Made by a program: the position numbers and the translations under genes. This document shows positions 12,302 to 18,047 of a stretch of DNA of 20,950 bases, one piece after another. Positions within the stretch are counted from its first letter, which is position 1. Every line of letters begins with the position of its first letter. The DNA is from a virus. Under the pieces are notes generated by a model that saw only the letters and a list, made by a program, of their open reading frames with translations, did not search any database and was not told the origin of the DNA. The DNA lies in the IMG/VR virus record IMGVR_UViG_3300006037_000048, positions 1 through 20,950 of that record; one strand, written 5' to 3'.

Positions 12302-12712
12302 TTATGCACCAACTGTGTAAGGTTTGTTCCATTGACCAACGTTCACGTCAACGTACCAGCCCACGTCAAAGTAGTCGGTTTGAATGTCGCTGCGGTCGTG
12401 ATTGCCACCATTCATAACTGCAAAAACTTCTTGCATGAATGCTTTAGCGTCACCGCTGAAATGATTTTGATAGTGATAAGGATTCACGTCCAGAGACTTT
12501 TCCGCTTTATTGAAACCTCGTGCAGAGAGATACGGATCAGCACTAACGGTATCGTTGAAGTTGCCGATAAAATCAATAGAACCACTCTTGATGTTCAAAA
12601 CCAAAGTCATGTGATTGCGCACAGCAAGCGAACCTTTGACGTTGTACTTTTTCAAAATTGCTTTGATAGCTGGGGCACGTTCTGCTTTGCGTTCTTGATT
12701 CATGTAAGCCAT
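12302..12712 (-). CDS. Conserved phage hypothetical, 136 aa
   Basis: A soluble protein with a strongly patterned sequence that I recall from many T4-like and other tailed phages, function unknown. Blocks are the N-terminal MAYMNQERKAERAPAIKAIL, LAVRNHMTLVLNIKSG with DFIGNFN, LDVNPYHYQNHFSGDAK, and MNGGNHDRSDIQTDYFDVGW with YVDVNVGQWNKPY at the end. The NPYHYQ and NHDRSD clusters would suit metal or nucleic-acid contacts but are not a named motif. AGGAC precedes the start within a repeated promoter leader. Confidence 0.8.
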   Translation of the reverse strand: MAYMNQERKAERAPAIKAILKKYNVKGSLAVRNHMTLVLNIKSGSIDFIGNFNDTVSADPYLSARGFNKAEKSLDVNPYHYQNHFSGDAKAFMQEVFAVMNGGNHDRSDIQTDYFDVGWYVDVNVGQWNKPYTVGA

Positions 12713-12745
12713 TTGATAGTCCTGTTCTTTACTGTTTAAGATTCT

Positions 12746-12774
12746 ATTATATCACCGAAACCATTTAATGTCAA
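12746..12774 (-). promoter_or_regulatory. Minus-strand sigma-70 promoter (member 3)
   Basis: TTGACA (complement of 12769-12774) and TATAAT (12746-12751) are separated by 17 bases. Spacer and leader (AGAATCTTAAACAGTAAAGA) are nearly identical to those of the promoter at 14258, so this is a copy of a repeated cassette. It drives the 136-aa and 47-aa genes. Confidence 0.88.
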
Positions 12775-12777
12775 CCT

Positions 12778-12999
12778 TTAAAATGCTTCACACATGTTAG
12801 GGAAGACACCGGTTTCTTCAAGAATATCAAGGGCACGAGTTCCGCCTGCGTATGCTTCGTCTTCTGTAGCAAAAACCGCAGCACTTTCAACCTCAGAGCA
12901 GACATATTCTTGTCCGGGAATACCCTTGTAACTTACTAGGGTAATACTCCACTTATTGTTGAATTTGCTTTGAGCCACTTGTCCGAGTTCTGTACGCAT
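12778..12999 (-). CDS. Hypothetical protein, 73 aa
   Basis: Predicted alpha/beta: strands KWSITLVSYK and EYVCSEVE, then AAVFATEDEAYAGGTRALDIL as a helix. The FATEDEAxxxG pattern resembles small phage proteins in which residues after the strand form a helix used for dimerisation, but that is only shape. A GGACATTGAA leader precedes the ATG. It is a single-gene unit between two promoters and ends four bases from the next -35 hexamer. Confidence 0.65.
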   Translation of the reverse strand: MRTELGQVAQSKFNNKWSITLVSYKGIPGQEYVCSEVESAAVFATEDEAYAGGTRALDILEETGVFPNMCEAF

Positions 13000-13032
13000 T
13001 TCAATGTCCTGTTCTTTACTGTCTATGTATGT

Positions 13033-13061
13033 ATTATAGCAGAATATCCATTTAATGTCAA
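13033..13061 (-). promoter_or_regulatory. Minus-strand sigma-70 promoter (member 4)
   Basis: TTGACA (complement of 13056-13061) and TATAAT (13033-13038) are separated by 17 bases. The leader keeps GACAGTAAAGAACAGGA in common with the promoters at 12746 and 14258 although the spacer differs, showing that parts of the cassette have recombined or diverged. Confidence 0.87.
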
Positions 13062-13063
13062 AT

Positions 13064-13201
13064 TTAGGCTAGAACGGTAAGCACTGCGAAGGTGTTGAAA
13101 ATGACTCCGATTCCGCTTATCCACCATGCAAGACTCCAAGTTCTGTCTATAGCTACAAAGTAGGCACAGGCTATGAGGCACAATAAATTGAGGATAAGCA
13201 T
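13064..13201 (-). CDS. Very small membrane protein, 45 aa
   Basis: Nearly the whole product is hydrophobic: residues 1-18 (MLILNLLCLIACAYFVAI) and 23-45 (SLAWWISGIGVIFNTFAVLT) would form two short membrane helices joined by DRTW. AAGG lies five to six bases before the ATG. It follows the 54-aa gene by seven bases and ends two bases before the -35 of promoter member 4. Its size lies below common gene-finding cut-offs. A holin-like role is possible from size and topology, but nothing else supports it. Confidence 0.6.
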   Translation of the reverse strand: MLILNLLCLIACAYFVAIDRTWSLAWWISGIGVIFNTFAVLTVLA

Positions 13202-13208
13202 AGGAACC

Positions 13209-13373
13209 TTAAGAGTTGACAGTTTTGAATGGACTCAGTTCTTCATCCGAAGACTCGGAAACTTCGTACACCCATTTGATGGGCACTTGTAGATATTGAG
13301 CGATTTTGACAGGTGAATCGCCCTGTTCCAGCATCAGTTCAATATCGTAGTAGAGTTCAGACATTCGGCTCAT
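13209..13373 (-). CDS. Small HTH-like protein, 54 aa
   Basis: A compact helical protein: MSELYYDIELMLEQGDSPVKIAQYL then VPIKWVYEV reads as helix, turn (GDS), helix, turn and recognition helix. The same layout (IExxLxxGxSPxxIAxxLxVPxxWVYE) occurs in small phage proteins, which suggests DNA binding or protein-protein contact. The Ser/Asp-rich tail is probably flexible. The start is in a four-base ATGA overlap with the preceding membrane-protein gene. Function is unknown. Confidence 0.65.
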   Translation of the reverse strand: MSRMSELYYDIELMLEQGDSPVKIAQYLQVPIKWVYEVSESSDEELSPFKTVNS

Positions 13374-13585
13374 TTTGATTTGCTCACGGTAGATTTAAAC
13401 AAGAAACCACTCAGTACGGTCAAGCCCCATGCTTGCAACCAAGTCACTTCGGCCACTCCTGCGATGGCGCCGACCAAGCAACCGTTCCACAACATGTACA
13501 CCGGCCAACTCAGCAAGAAACTGAGAAACAGAATGCCCATGATACCAAGAACAACTGCACCAACGACAACGACAACTTTTTCCAT
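13370..13585 (-). CDS. Small membrane protein, 71 aa
   Basis: Residues 4-27 (VVVVVGAVVLGIMGILFLSF) and 50-66 (WLQAWGLTVLSGFLF) are two predicted membrane helices, with PVYMLWNGCLVGAIAG between them possibly a re-entrant segment. The LWN and ITxxQAxGLxxLS-type patterns resemble small T4-like phage membrane proteins. A basic tail (KSTVSKSK) would face the cytoplasm. AGGAAAA precedes the start. It is the second gene of the unit led by the 90-aa SH3-like gene. Confidence 0.75.
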   Translation of the reverse strand: MEKVVVVVGAVVLGIMGILFLSFLLSWPVYMLWNGCLVGAIAGVAEVTWLQAWGLTVLSGFLFKSTVSKSK

Positions 13586-13607
13586 GATTTTTCCTAGAGT
13601 TTAAAAA

Positions 13608-13880
13608 TTAAGCAGCAGACAACATGTTTGCAGGGACACGCCAGTTGGTCATACCAGACTTGACGATAATGAATTTACGATTCACCTTTTCAACTGAACC
13701 AATCACAGTCTGACCGGAGCGTGAGCTAGTGAATTTTACTTGTGAGCCCTTGACTAGGGTGAATTTGTTTTTCGTTGCGATTTGACCACGAGCAAATTTG
13801 ATTGCATCATTGATTGAATTCAGGTCTTCGTTAGAGAAAGTGCCTGCGATGATAGAACGATTGATTTCTTGCAAAGTCAT
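13608..13880 (-). CDS. Conserved SH3-like phage protein, 90 aa
   Basis: The N-terminal 40 residues are helical (LQEINRSIIAG, NSINDAIKFARGQI). Residues 41-90 form a strand-rich SH3- or KOW-like domain: TLVKGSQVKFTSS, then TVIGSVEKVNRKFIIVKSG and NWRVPANMLSAA. This layout and the motif VPAxML match a family I recall in T4-like phages, function unknown; the KOW-like core suggests RNA or protein binding. AAGGAAT precedes the ATG. It is the first gene of a four-gene unit that ends with the 45-aa membrane protein. Confidence 0.75.
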   Translation of the reverse strand: MTLQEINRSIIAGTFSNEDLNSINDAIKFARGQIATKNKFTLVKGSQVKFTSSRSGQTVIGSVEKVNRKFIIVKSGMTNWRVPANMLSAA

Positions 13881-13912
13881 TTTGATTCCTTGTTTCGACT
13901 GTTTAAGATTCT

Positions 13913-13941
13913 ATTATATACCCAAAGTGATTTATTGTCAA
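13913..13941 (-). promoter_or_regulatory. Minus-strand sigma-70 promoter (member 5)
   Basis: TTGACA (complement of 13936-13941) and TATAAT (13913-13918) are separated by 17 bases. AGAATCTTAAACAGT follows the -10, as at 12746. The TGA within TTGACA is also the stop codon of the 95-aa gene upstream. Confidence 0.88.
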
Positions 13942-14225
13942 CCTTTTTTAACAGGTTTCACCCCATCAAAAGTCCATTCATTTGCTATCTCCTCATAGAA
14001 GTCGTTGCAATCACCTTCAGTGCCATCATCCGCTAGATAGTAGTAGGCAGACTCTGTATTGCCTGCGCGGTCAATCTCGTCCTCATCGTAGCCGCACTGG
14101 TCATAACCTTCAGGGTCATAGATAAACCAAGCAACCGGTTGATTGTCGTAGTCGCTATACTTTTTGAACCACTTCTTGTCCTTGATGTATGCTGCACTGA
14201 TTGTTGGACTGTGTTTTTCACGCAT
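13938..14225 (-). CDS. Acidic hypothetical protein, 95 aa
   Basis: A Tyr-, Asp- and Glu-rich soluble protein. The N-terminus (KHSPTISAAYIKDKKWFKKY) is basic and the middle is acidic (DPEGYDQCGYDEDEIDRAG, YYYLADDGTEGDCNDFYEE). High negative charge can indicate DNA mimicry, as in small early phage proteins that inhibit host enzymes, but no homologue is recognised. The tail is Lys-rich (KPVKKG). CAGGAAC precedes the start. It is a single-gene unit whose stop lies inside the -35 of the next promoter. Confidence 0.65.
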   Translation of the reverse strand: MREKHSPTISAAYIKDKKWFKKYSDYDNQPVAWFIYDPEGYDQCGYDEDEIDRAGNTESAYYYLADDGTEGDCNDFYEEIANEWTFDGVKPVKKG

Positions 14226-14257
14226 TTTAGTTCCTGTTCTTTACTGTCTAAGATTCT

Positions 14258-14286
14258 ATTATAGCACCGAAACCATTTACCGTCAA
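14258..14286 (-). promoter_or_regulatory. Minus-strand sigma-70 promoter (member 6)
   Basis: TTGACG (complement of 14281-14286) and TATAAT (14258-14263) are separated by 17 bases. Spacer (AAATGGTTTCGGTG) and leader match the promoter at 12746 with few differences. It drives the 95-aa gene. Confidence 0.85.
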
Positions 14287-14291
14287 CCTTT

Positions 14292-14540
14292 TTATAGGTT
14301 CTTCAATAGGTGCATTGTTAGGTCAGGGCCGCCGATCAGTACGCATTGACACGTGTACTTTAGGTAACCAGTATCATCACGGTATTTTGATAGCATATCA
14401 ACGACACGAACTTGCTTGGGTGTGATTTTGATAACCTTACCCACATAAAGGCTATTGTGATGGGTGTATGCGACTGCATCACCCTCTGCCACAGTACGAC
14501 CCAGAAGGTCTCGGTGATCTTCTGGAATAGTCTTACTCAT
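14292..14540 (-). CDS. Hypothetical SH3-like protein, 82 aa
   Basis: After a short helix (PEDHRDLLGR) the sequence TVAEGDAVAYTHHNSLYVGKVIKITPKQVRVVDM has the strand spacing of a KOW or SH3-like barrel, in which DxVAY and GKVxxI are typical strand pairs. It could bind RNA, DNA or a protein; function is not known. The start shares one base with the preceding stop (TAATG). It is the last gene of the unit driven by promoter member 7 and its stop is six bases from member 6. Confidence 0.7.
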   Translation of the reverse strand: MSKTIPEDHRDLLGRTVAEGDAVAYTHHNSLYVGKVIKITPKQVRVVDMLSKYRDDTGYLKYTCQCVLIGGPDLTMHLLKNL

Positions 14541-14782
14541 TATTTGGAAGTAATTTTGTTGATATTTGCAGAGATTTCGTCAATTTTTTTATCATGTTCC
14601 AACTTAGAAAGGATTAATCCATACACGGTGTACAATAGTACACTCATTATACCGACTGAAAATGCAGTTTGAATTGTCTCCACAGAGACATTGTGTGCAA
14701 TGTAATGTACTAGGCCTGCTGCGGCGACTGTACCAGCCATGAATCCAGCCAGAATGAGTAGAGCTTTGAGTTTAAGAGACAT
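14540..14782 (-). CDS. Two-helix membrane protein, 80 aa
   Basis: Residues 5-25 (LKALLILAGFMAGTVAAAGLV) and 37-57 (IQTAFSVGIMSVLLYTVYGLI) are predicted membrane helices, and a charged C-terminal coil follows (SKLEHDKKIDEISANINKI). A longer frame from 14830 is open but overlaps the 47-aa gene and lacks an SD, whereas AAGGAAATTC precedes ATG 14782. The start overlaps the upstream gene by 11 bases. No family is recognised. Confidence 0.72.
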   Translation of the reverse strand: MSLKLKALLILAGFMAGTVAAAGLVHYIAHNVSVETIQTAFSVGIMSVLLYTVYGLILSKLEHDKKIDEISANINKITSK

Positions 14783-14915
14783 TTTGAATTTCCTTTTGTG
14801 TGAGAATTGTGTTTGTGACGATAACACCACCGTATGCTTGCTGATACGTTTCAGCTACGGCTTTGACGAAAAATGTGAGAACTTTACCATTTGATGTAAT
14901 CAGCGTGAAGTTCAT
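14772..14915 (-). CDS. Very small protein, 47 aa
   Basis: Product MNFTLITSNGKVLTFFVKAV followed by AETYQQAYGGVIVTNTILTQ and KEIQNVS: two beta strands, one helix and one strand, which is a plausible folded mini-protein. GGAAATG precedes the start and promoter member 7 lies about 30 bases upstream. The AYGGVIVT pattern looks conserved in small phage proteins in my recollection. It is shorter than usual cut-offs, but the promoter, SD and overlap with the next gene support it. Confidence 0.65.
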   Translation of the reverse strand: MNFTLITSNGKVLTFFVKAVAETYQQAYGGVIVTNTILTQKEIQNVS

Positions 14916-14944
14916 TTCCAGTTCCTTATCGTTTCAATACATGT

Positions 14945-14973
14945 ATTGTATCACGGAAACCATTTAATGTCAA
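14945..14973 (-). promoter_or_regulatory. Minus-strand sigma-70 promoter (member 7)
   Basis: TTGACA (complement of 14968-14973) and TACAAT (14945-14950) are separated by 17 bases. The spacer AAATGGTTTCCGTG is close to those at 12746 and 14258 but the leader is different. It drives the 47-, 80- and 82-aa genes. Confidence 0.85.
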
Positions 14974-14977
14974 CCTT

Positions 14978-15130
14978 TTAGGTCTCAGGGCGATTGCAGT
15001 GCTTATTCTTACGACGGTACTGCACTTTGGATTGGACAACCTTAGGTTTGAACGGGGTGTTCTCGCAGAAAAGCACCCTATGTGCCCGATGTTTGGGCTG
15101 TTCAACAGTGAAAGATATTACCTTTTTCAT
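14978..15130 (-). CDS. Small basic protein, 50 aa, probably leaderless
   Basis: Product starts MKKVISFTVEQPKHRAHRVL, continues FCENTPFKPKVV and ends YRRKNKHCNRPET. It is strongly basic with two cysteines and two His near Cys, which could bind a metal or RNA. The ATG lies about seven bases downstream of the -10 of promoter member 8, so the mRNA would have almost no leader. The stop is four bases from the -35 of member 7. No family is recognised. Confidence 0.55.
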   Translation of the reverse strand: MKKVISFTVEQPKHRAHRVLFCENTPFKPKVVQSKVQYRRKNKHCNRPET

Positions 15131-15137
15131 AACTCAT

Positions 15138-15166
15138 AGTATAACACAATGAGTATTTATTGTCAA
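15138..15166 (-). promoter_or_regulatory. Minus-strand sigma-70 promoter (member 8)
   Basis: TTGACA (complement of 15161-15166) and TATACT (15138-15143) are separated by 17 bases. The TGA within TTGACA is the stop codon of the 78-aa gene. The leader is absent or nearly so. Confidence 0.82.
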
Positions 15167-15399
15167 CCTTGGCGACCAGTGGTGTAGTGTTTACCTTTTG
15201 GACCTTTGCTGATAAAAGTTCTTCCATACAAATCTCCCTGGTACTCGTCACTTTTAACATTGTACTTCAACACCAATTTGATGCTCCGATCAAGGCTGAT
15301 GCTGAGTAGCACATTAGGTTTAAAGTCAAGTACCTCAGCAGTTACAGTTTGGTTGTTGTCAACACATTTGACTGACGTAGTTTCATCATACCGGATCAT
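15163..15399 (-). CDS. Hypothetical protein, 78 aa
   Basis: A mainly beta soluble protein: TTSVKCVDNNQTVTAEVLDF, VLLSISLDRSIKLVLKYN, EYQGDLYGRTFIS and a basic Gly-rich tail (GPKGKHYTTGRQG). The alternating strands suggest a small barrel, related in style to the SH3-like 110-aa protein encoded just upstream. AGGAG lies before the ATG, and the start overlaps the preceding gene by 14 bases. Its stop codon is inside a promoter -35 hexamer. Function is unknown. Confidence 0.72.
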   Translation of the reverse strand: MIRYDETTSVKCVDNNQTVTAEVLDFKPNVLLSISLDRSIKLVLKYNVKSDEYQGDLYGRTFISKGPKGKHYTTGRQG

Positions 15400-15718
15400 T
15401 ACTTTCTCCTAATGAGAATTCAATGCGTTTGATATTTTTGATAGTGAATGCGCGCCACTCATTTTTTTCTAAGTCAAAGACACGCAATGCCTTTGTACTA
15501 TCAGATTGTTTGCGGGGCTTTGCACCTTCTTTCAATTCAACTACAGGTAGCTTGCTTGCTTCCAATGTGCATTTCATTACTCGCTCCGTGCCATCAACTT
15601 TAGTGAAAGTAATAGTTGCTTCACCGATTGCTAGCATTCCCTTAAGCCACTCGTGCAGTTTAGGTTCCATCTCATCAGTAATCGCAACATCTGTATTAAC
15701 CCAGTTACCAGTTTCCAT
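15386..15718 (-). CDS. SH3 beta-barrel phage protein (DUF2693-like)
   Basis: A 110-aa protein. The N-terminus is helical (EMEPKLHEWLKGML). Residues 33-60 contain ATITFTKVDGTERVMKCTLEA, the hallmark block of DUF2693/SH3-fold phage proteins, and the C-terminal block TKALRVFDLEKNEWRAFTI is also typical of that family. The fold is described but the function is not. It shares one base with the preceding stop (TAATG) and overlaps the 78-aa gene, so it belongs to a coupled run. Confidence 0.82.
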   Translation of the reverse strand: METGNWVNTDVAITDEMEPKLHEWLKGMLAIGEATITFTKVDGTERVMKCTLEASKLPVVELKEGAKPRKQSDSTKALRVFDLEKNEWRAFTIKNIKRIEFSLGESNDPV

Positions 15719-16041
15719 TATTTTGATACTCCTAAAATTGTTTTTGCTCGGGCGACAAGTTCCTCATCACTGTCAGTGAATCGGTAACCTTCTTCGATAA
15801 GTCGCAATGTGTAGAATTTGTTAAAGAACAACCCGAACATCAATGCAGTAAGCATCCACAGTGGTAATGTGAACATGTGAAAGATTAGACAAATCAATGA
15901 CATTACGAGATTACCACGATAAAGCGGTACAATCCATCCTAGACTAAAGATGCCTAGAAAGAAATAGCTATAGCTAAAACCAATGTATCCGTCTTTGACG
16001 ATACCAGTTTTAGTATGGGTCATTTGAATTGCTTGTGCCAT
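15718..16041 (-). CDS. HrgC-like small membrane protein, 107 aa
   Basis: After IQMTHTKTGIVKDGYIGFSYSYFFLGIF, two membrane stretches follow at about 24-55 and 60-75 (IVPLYRGNLVMSLICLIFHM, MLTALMFGLFF), then NKFYTLRLIEEGYRF. The T-GxxKxGxxGFSxxxxFFG and FxNKxYTxxLxxxGY patterns resemble HrgC-like and DUF2628-type proteins, whose function is unknown. The ATG abuts the preceding stop. The name is given by resemblance only. Confidence 0.65.
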   Translation of the reverse strand: MAQAIQMTHTKTGIVKDGYIGFSYSYFFLGIFSLGWIVPLYRGNLVMSLICLIFHMFTLPLWMLTALMFGLFFNKFYTLRLIEEGYRFTDSDEELVARAKTILGVSK

Positions 16042-16512
16042 TTATTGCCCTTGTTCTTTCCAAGTTGTAAAGAAGTTTTTGATCTTAGTTTCTTCATCCC
16101 AAGAAGTAGTGTAGTCATTATCTTTGTCACACAAGGTCAGTGCCTCTGCCTTAGTAACAACACGATGCGACACAATTTGTTCACCTAAATGCTCTGAACT
16201 GAATGTCTTGGCTTCTTCCATCGTTACGGTATCCAATGCCCATGTAGATTTATCTTTACCGAAATCATCAACACCAATAGGAACTTCGACCATATAGCGG
16301 TCGCGGAACGTACTAACGCATTCAACGAGAACCCATTGAGTTTCTACCTTCTTAGACAGAGTAAACGAACCATCATCATTGGGTTCCCAGTTGAGAGTAT
16401 CATCAATTTCCCAGCCCAGCTGATCACACAGACCTTCGGGGAAGGGAAGAATTAGATCACCTGTCTCAGGATCTTCCTCAACGATAACTGTAAAAGTTTT
16501 ATTTTCATTCAT
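16042..16512 (-). CDS. AbrB-like domain plus conserved T4-like domain
   Basis: A 156-aa protein. Residues 17-54 (TGDLILPFPEGLCDQLGW, then DDGSFTLSK) are an AbrB-type domain matching the 64-aa protein at 7272-7466. The rest contains VLVECVSTFRDRYMVEVP, WALDTVTMEEAKTFSSEHLG, IVSHRVVTKAEAL and CDKDNDY, blocks I recall together in T4-like phages, function unknown. The fusion suggests that a DNA-binding or oligomerisation module is joined to a second domain. It directly precedes the HrgC-like gene and follows the 96-aa membrane gene by one base. Confidence 0.8.
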   Translation of the reverse strand: MNENKTFTVIVEEDPETGDLILPFPEGLCDQLGWEIDDTLNWEPNDDGSFTLSKKVETQWVLVECVSTFRDRYMVEVPIGVDDFGKDKSTWALDTVTMEEAKTFSSEHLGEQIVSHRVVTKAEALTLCDKDNDYTTSWDEETKIKNFFTTWKEQGQ

Positions 16513-16513
16513 A

Positions 16514-16804
16514 TTAATTTACCAACATTCTAATTAAACCAATGCTGTCAATAGTGACAAGCAACAAATAATTTGCAATCATACCAAACGATTTACGAGT
16601 ATAAGCAGCCCAACCGTACATAGCGCAGCCACAAATCCATATAGGATAAAGATAGATAAGAGGCGGATTGGGTACAGTGAGCGCCATTGTGATCGAACAC
16701 GCGATTGAAATAGCCCAAGCCATAATTTCAACGACAAAACGAACAGGGTAAGTTTTATAGTCATCTTTGATCCAAGTAAAAATACTAGCTACCGCATCAT
16801 TCAT
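16514..16804 (-). CDS. Conserved T4-like membrane protein, 96 aa
   Basis: Three membrane helices at about residues 20-42, 48-63 and 75-95. Segments YPVRFVVEIMAWAISIACSITMA, TVPNPPLIYLYPIWICGCAMYGWAA and SFGMIANYLLLVTIDSIGLI match a pattern I recall from T4-like aquatic phages. The charged N-terminus (FTWIKDDYKTYP) lies in the cytoplasm. I choose ATG 16804 because the longer form starts with TTG. The start overlaps the preceding gene by eight bases. Function is unknown. Confidence 0.78.
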   Translation of the reverse strand: MNDAVASIFTWIKDDYKTYPVRFVVEIMAWAISIACSITMALTVPNPPLIYLYPIWICGCAMYGWAAYTRKSFGMIANYLLLVTIDSIGLIRMLVN

Positions 16805-17294
16805 GTTTATCAATCACTGCTTGTAAAATTTCAACCACTAACTCATTGAGTGTGATATCTTTCTCGTGCGCAAGTTGCATCATAGTAAACAATTCATCTT
16901 TGGATAAATTGATCGGCACACTAACACGTTTGTCAAAGTCTTCACCTTTGAAAATAGCACTTGCTTTTTCTAGGAAGTCTTCTTCTGTCTCCAAGTCAAT
17001 CCACTTAACATCATCCCATGCTTGGTCTGCATCTATTGTACGGTACGATGCTTCCTCATACATAACATTCTTAAACAGAGGATTCAACCAACGATAAGGC
17101 TTTTGTTCTGAATCTTTGATTTCAACATGAATTTCGTAGACTACTTGATCTGTCGTATCAAATACGCATGACCCAGTTGCATAAGCACTTTCATAATCTA
17201 GAAAGCGGGCGTTAGGACCGTAACACTTCCAGCCATATTCGCTGCCGCCATTGATACGATGTTCAAGACTTTCGTTTACGTCTTTTAGTTGCAT
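16797..17294 (-). CDS. Conserved T4-like hypothetical, 165 aa
   Basis: The N-terminal domain (HRINGGSEYGWKCYGPNARFLDYESAYA, then VYEIHVEIKD, YRWLNPLFKNVMYEEA, QAWDDVKWIDLETEEDFLEKA) matches a T4-like phage family of unknown role. The C-terminus (VSVPINLSKDELFTMMQLAH, EKDITLNELVVEILQAVID) reads as a ribbon-helix-helix pattern, so the protein may bind DNA or dimerise. AAAGGAA precedes the ATG. It overlaps the upstream 77-aa gene by 32 bases and the downstream gene by eight. Confidence 0.82.
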   Translation of the reverse strand: MQLKDVNESLEHRINGGSEYGWKCYGPNARFLDYESAYATGSCVFDTTDQVVYEIHVEIKDSEQKPYRWLNPLFKNVMYEEASYRTIDADQAWDDVKWIDLETEEDFLEKASAIFKGEDFDKRVSVPINLSKDELFTMMQLAHEKDITLNELVVEILQAVIDKHE

Positions 17295-17496
17295 TTTGTT
17301 TTCCTTTAAGGGTTTGTAAGTCTGCTAATTTGATAATTTCATTATAGATGAATTCCATTACACTGTAAAGTATTTTGGCATCACGCTCTGTCATCCCTGC
17401 TTCCCAAGAAGGGTCAGTAGGTTGTTTTCGCAATCCAAAATCATGCCTGTACTCTAGGCACATCATGTGGATTACTTCTTCTTTAGTCATTGTCAT
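17263..17496 (-). CDS. Hypothetical protein, 77 aa
   Basis: A helical, partly acidic protein (TKEEVIHMMCLEYRHDFGLR, DPSWEAGMTERDAKILYSVM, EFIYNEIIKLADLQTL) with a very basic C-terminus (KGKQNATKRRKRKS). The Arg/Lys tail could bind nucleic acid. The ATG at 17496 has GGGTGAAAC before it; 17490 is an alternative. It overlaps the upstream gene by 14 bases and the downstream gene by 32, a larger overlap than its neighbours, so the end of this gene is constrained by two frames. No family is recognised. Confidence 0.65.
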   Translation of the reverse strand: MTMTKEEVIHMMCLEYRHDFGLRKQPTDPSWEAGMTERDAKILYSVMEFIYNEIIKLADLQTLKGKQNATKRRKRKS

Positions 17497-17761
17497 GTTT
17501 CACCCAAGTATTTGTTCCACTGTTCCAGTGTCGGTTGTCATAAATTTGTGCACCGATTGTGTATCCCAAAAACCCCATCTCTATGCAGAGTCCTCCGTGG
17601 TCTCTACGGAAAGTCATCTCAAAGCTAAAACTAATTAACACACCACATCGGTAACATTCAATTTCCCAAGACTTGTTTTTAGTTAGTTGGCCGGCTTTAA
17701 CAAACACAGTTTTGAATGTGTTACTCCATGGATTTTGAATTGTGAGGTTAAGATGGATCAT
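17483..17761 (-). CDS. Hypothetical protein, 92 aa
   Basis: Starts at ATG 17761 (SD AGAGA) behind an extended -10 promoter; a longer frame from 17914 is open but overlaps the preceding gene by 86 bases, so I reject it. Strand-rich: MIHLNLTIQNPWSNTF, TVFVKAGQLTKNKSWEIECY, LISFSFEMTFRRDHGG, LCIEMGFLGYTIGAQIYD, then RHWNSGTNTW. The RHWN-x-xxTNTW ending resembles conserved ends of T4-like phage proteins. Function is unknown. Confidence 0.65.
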   Translation of the reverse strand: MIHLNLTIQNPWSNTFKTVFVKAGQLTKNKSWEIECYRCGVLISFSFEMTFRRDHGGLCIEMGFLGYTIGAQIYDNRHWNSGTNTWVKHDND

Positions 17762-17779
17762 ATATATTTCTCTAGCGTC

Positions 17780-17804
17780 ATTATAACACTCAATACAATA
17801 ATGA
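17780..17804 (-). promoter_or_regulatory. Extended -10 promoter candidate
   Basis: On the minus strand TGTTATAAT forms an extended -10 (TATAAT complement of 17780-17785). A -35 about 18 bases upstream (TTGCTT) is poor. It would begin transcription some 10-12 bases before the 92-aa gene's ATG. Confidence 0.4.
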
Positions 17805-17828
17805 AGCAAGTACTTTCGGGCAGATAAA

Positions 17829-18047
17829 TCATCGTTTGGTCTGTCCGATCCGACTAGCCTTATTCCAGTCGTATGCAACCCCATCTGGACATTTGCCGTC
17901 TTTGATAGTATCAACTCCGAACATACCTACGATTTCAAAGTCTGGACCGGTGATGGTCACAAACTCGTTCATTACTTTAGCGGTGTGCATTGCTTCATCC
18001 AATGTCATTGCATCAAATGAAACAGTCTTACCTTTTACTTTAAACAT
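17829..18047 (-). CDS. Conserved T4-like hypothetical, 72 aa
   Basis: MFKVKGKTVSFDAMTLDEAM, HTAKVMNEFVTITGPDFEIV, GMFGVDTIKDGKCPDGVAYD and WNKASRIGQTKR: the TLDEAMxxAKxMNEFVTIxGPDFEIVGxFGVDxIxxGKCPDG pattern is well conserved in T4-like aquatic phages in my recollection, with no known role. The end (SRIGQTKR) is basic. It shares one base with the preceding phosphatase stop (TAATG). Confidence 0.82.
   Translation of the reverse strand: MFKVKGKTVSFDAMTLDEAMHTAKVMNEFVTITGPDFEIVGMFGVDTIKDGKCPDGVAYDWNKASRIGQTKR

Noticed and set aside
12332-12739. 135-codon plus-strand frame opposite the conserved 136-aa gene
   Set aside because: The minus-strand gene has a promoter, SD and conserved sequence; the opposite frame is a shadow.
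10911-15400. Possible CRISPR or tRNA array because of regular repeats in the small-gene region
   Set aside because: The repeats fall only in promoters and leaders, differ in length between them and contain no tRNA-like cloverleaf or spacer-repeat periodicity.
17762-17914. N-terminal extension of the 92-aa gene by 51 residues
   Set aside because: It would overlap the conserved 72-aa gene by 86 bases, and an extended -10 promoter lies between, so the shorter start is preferred.
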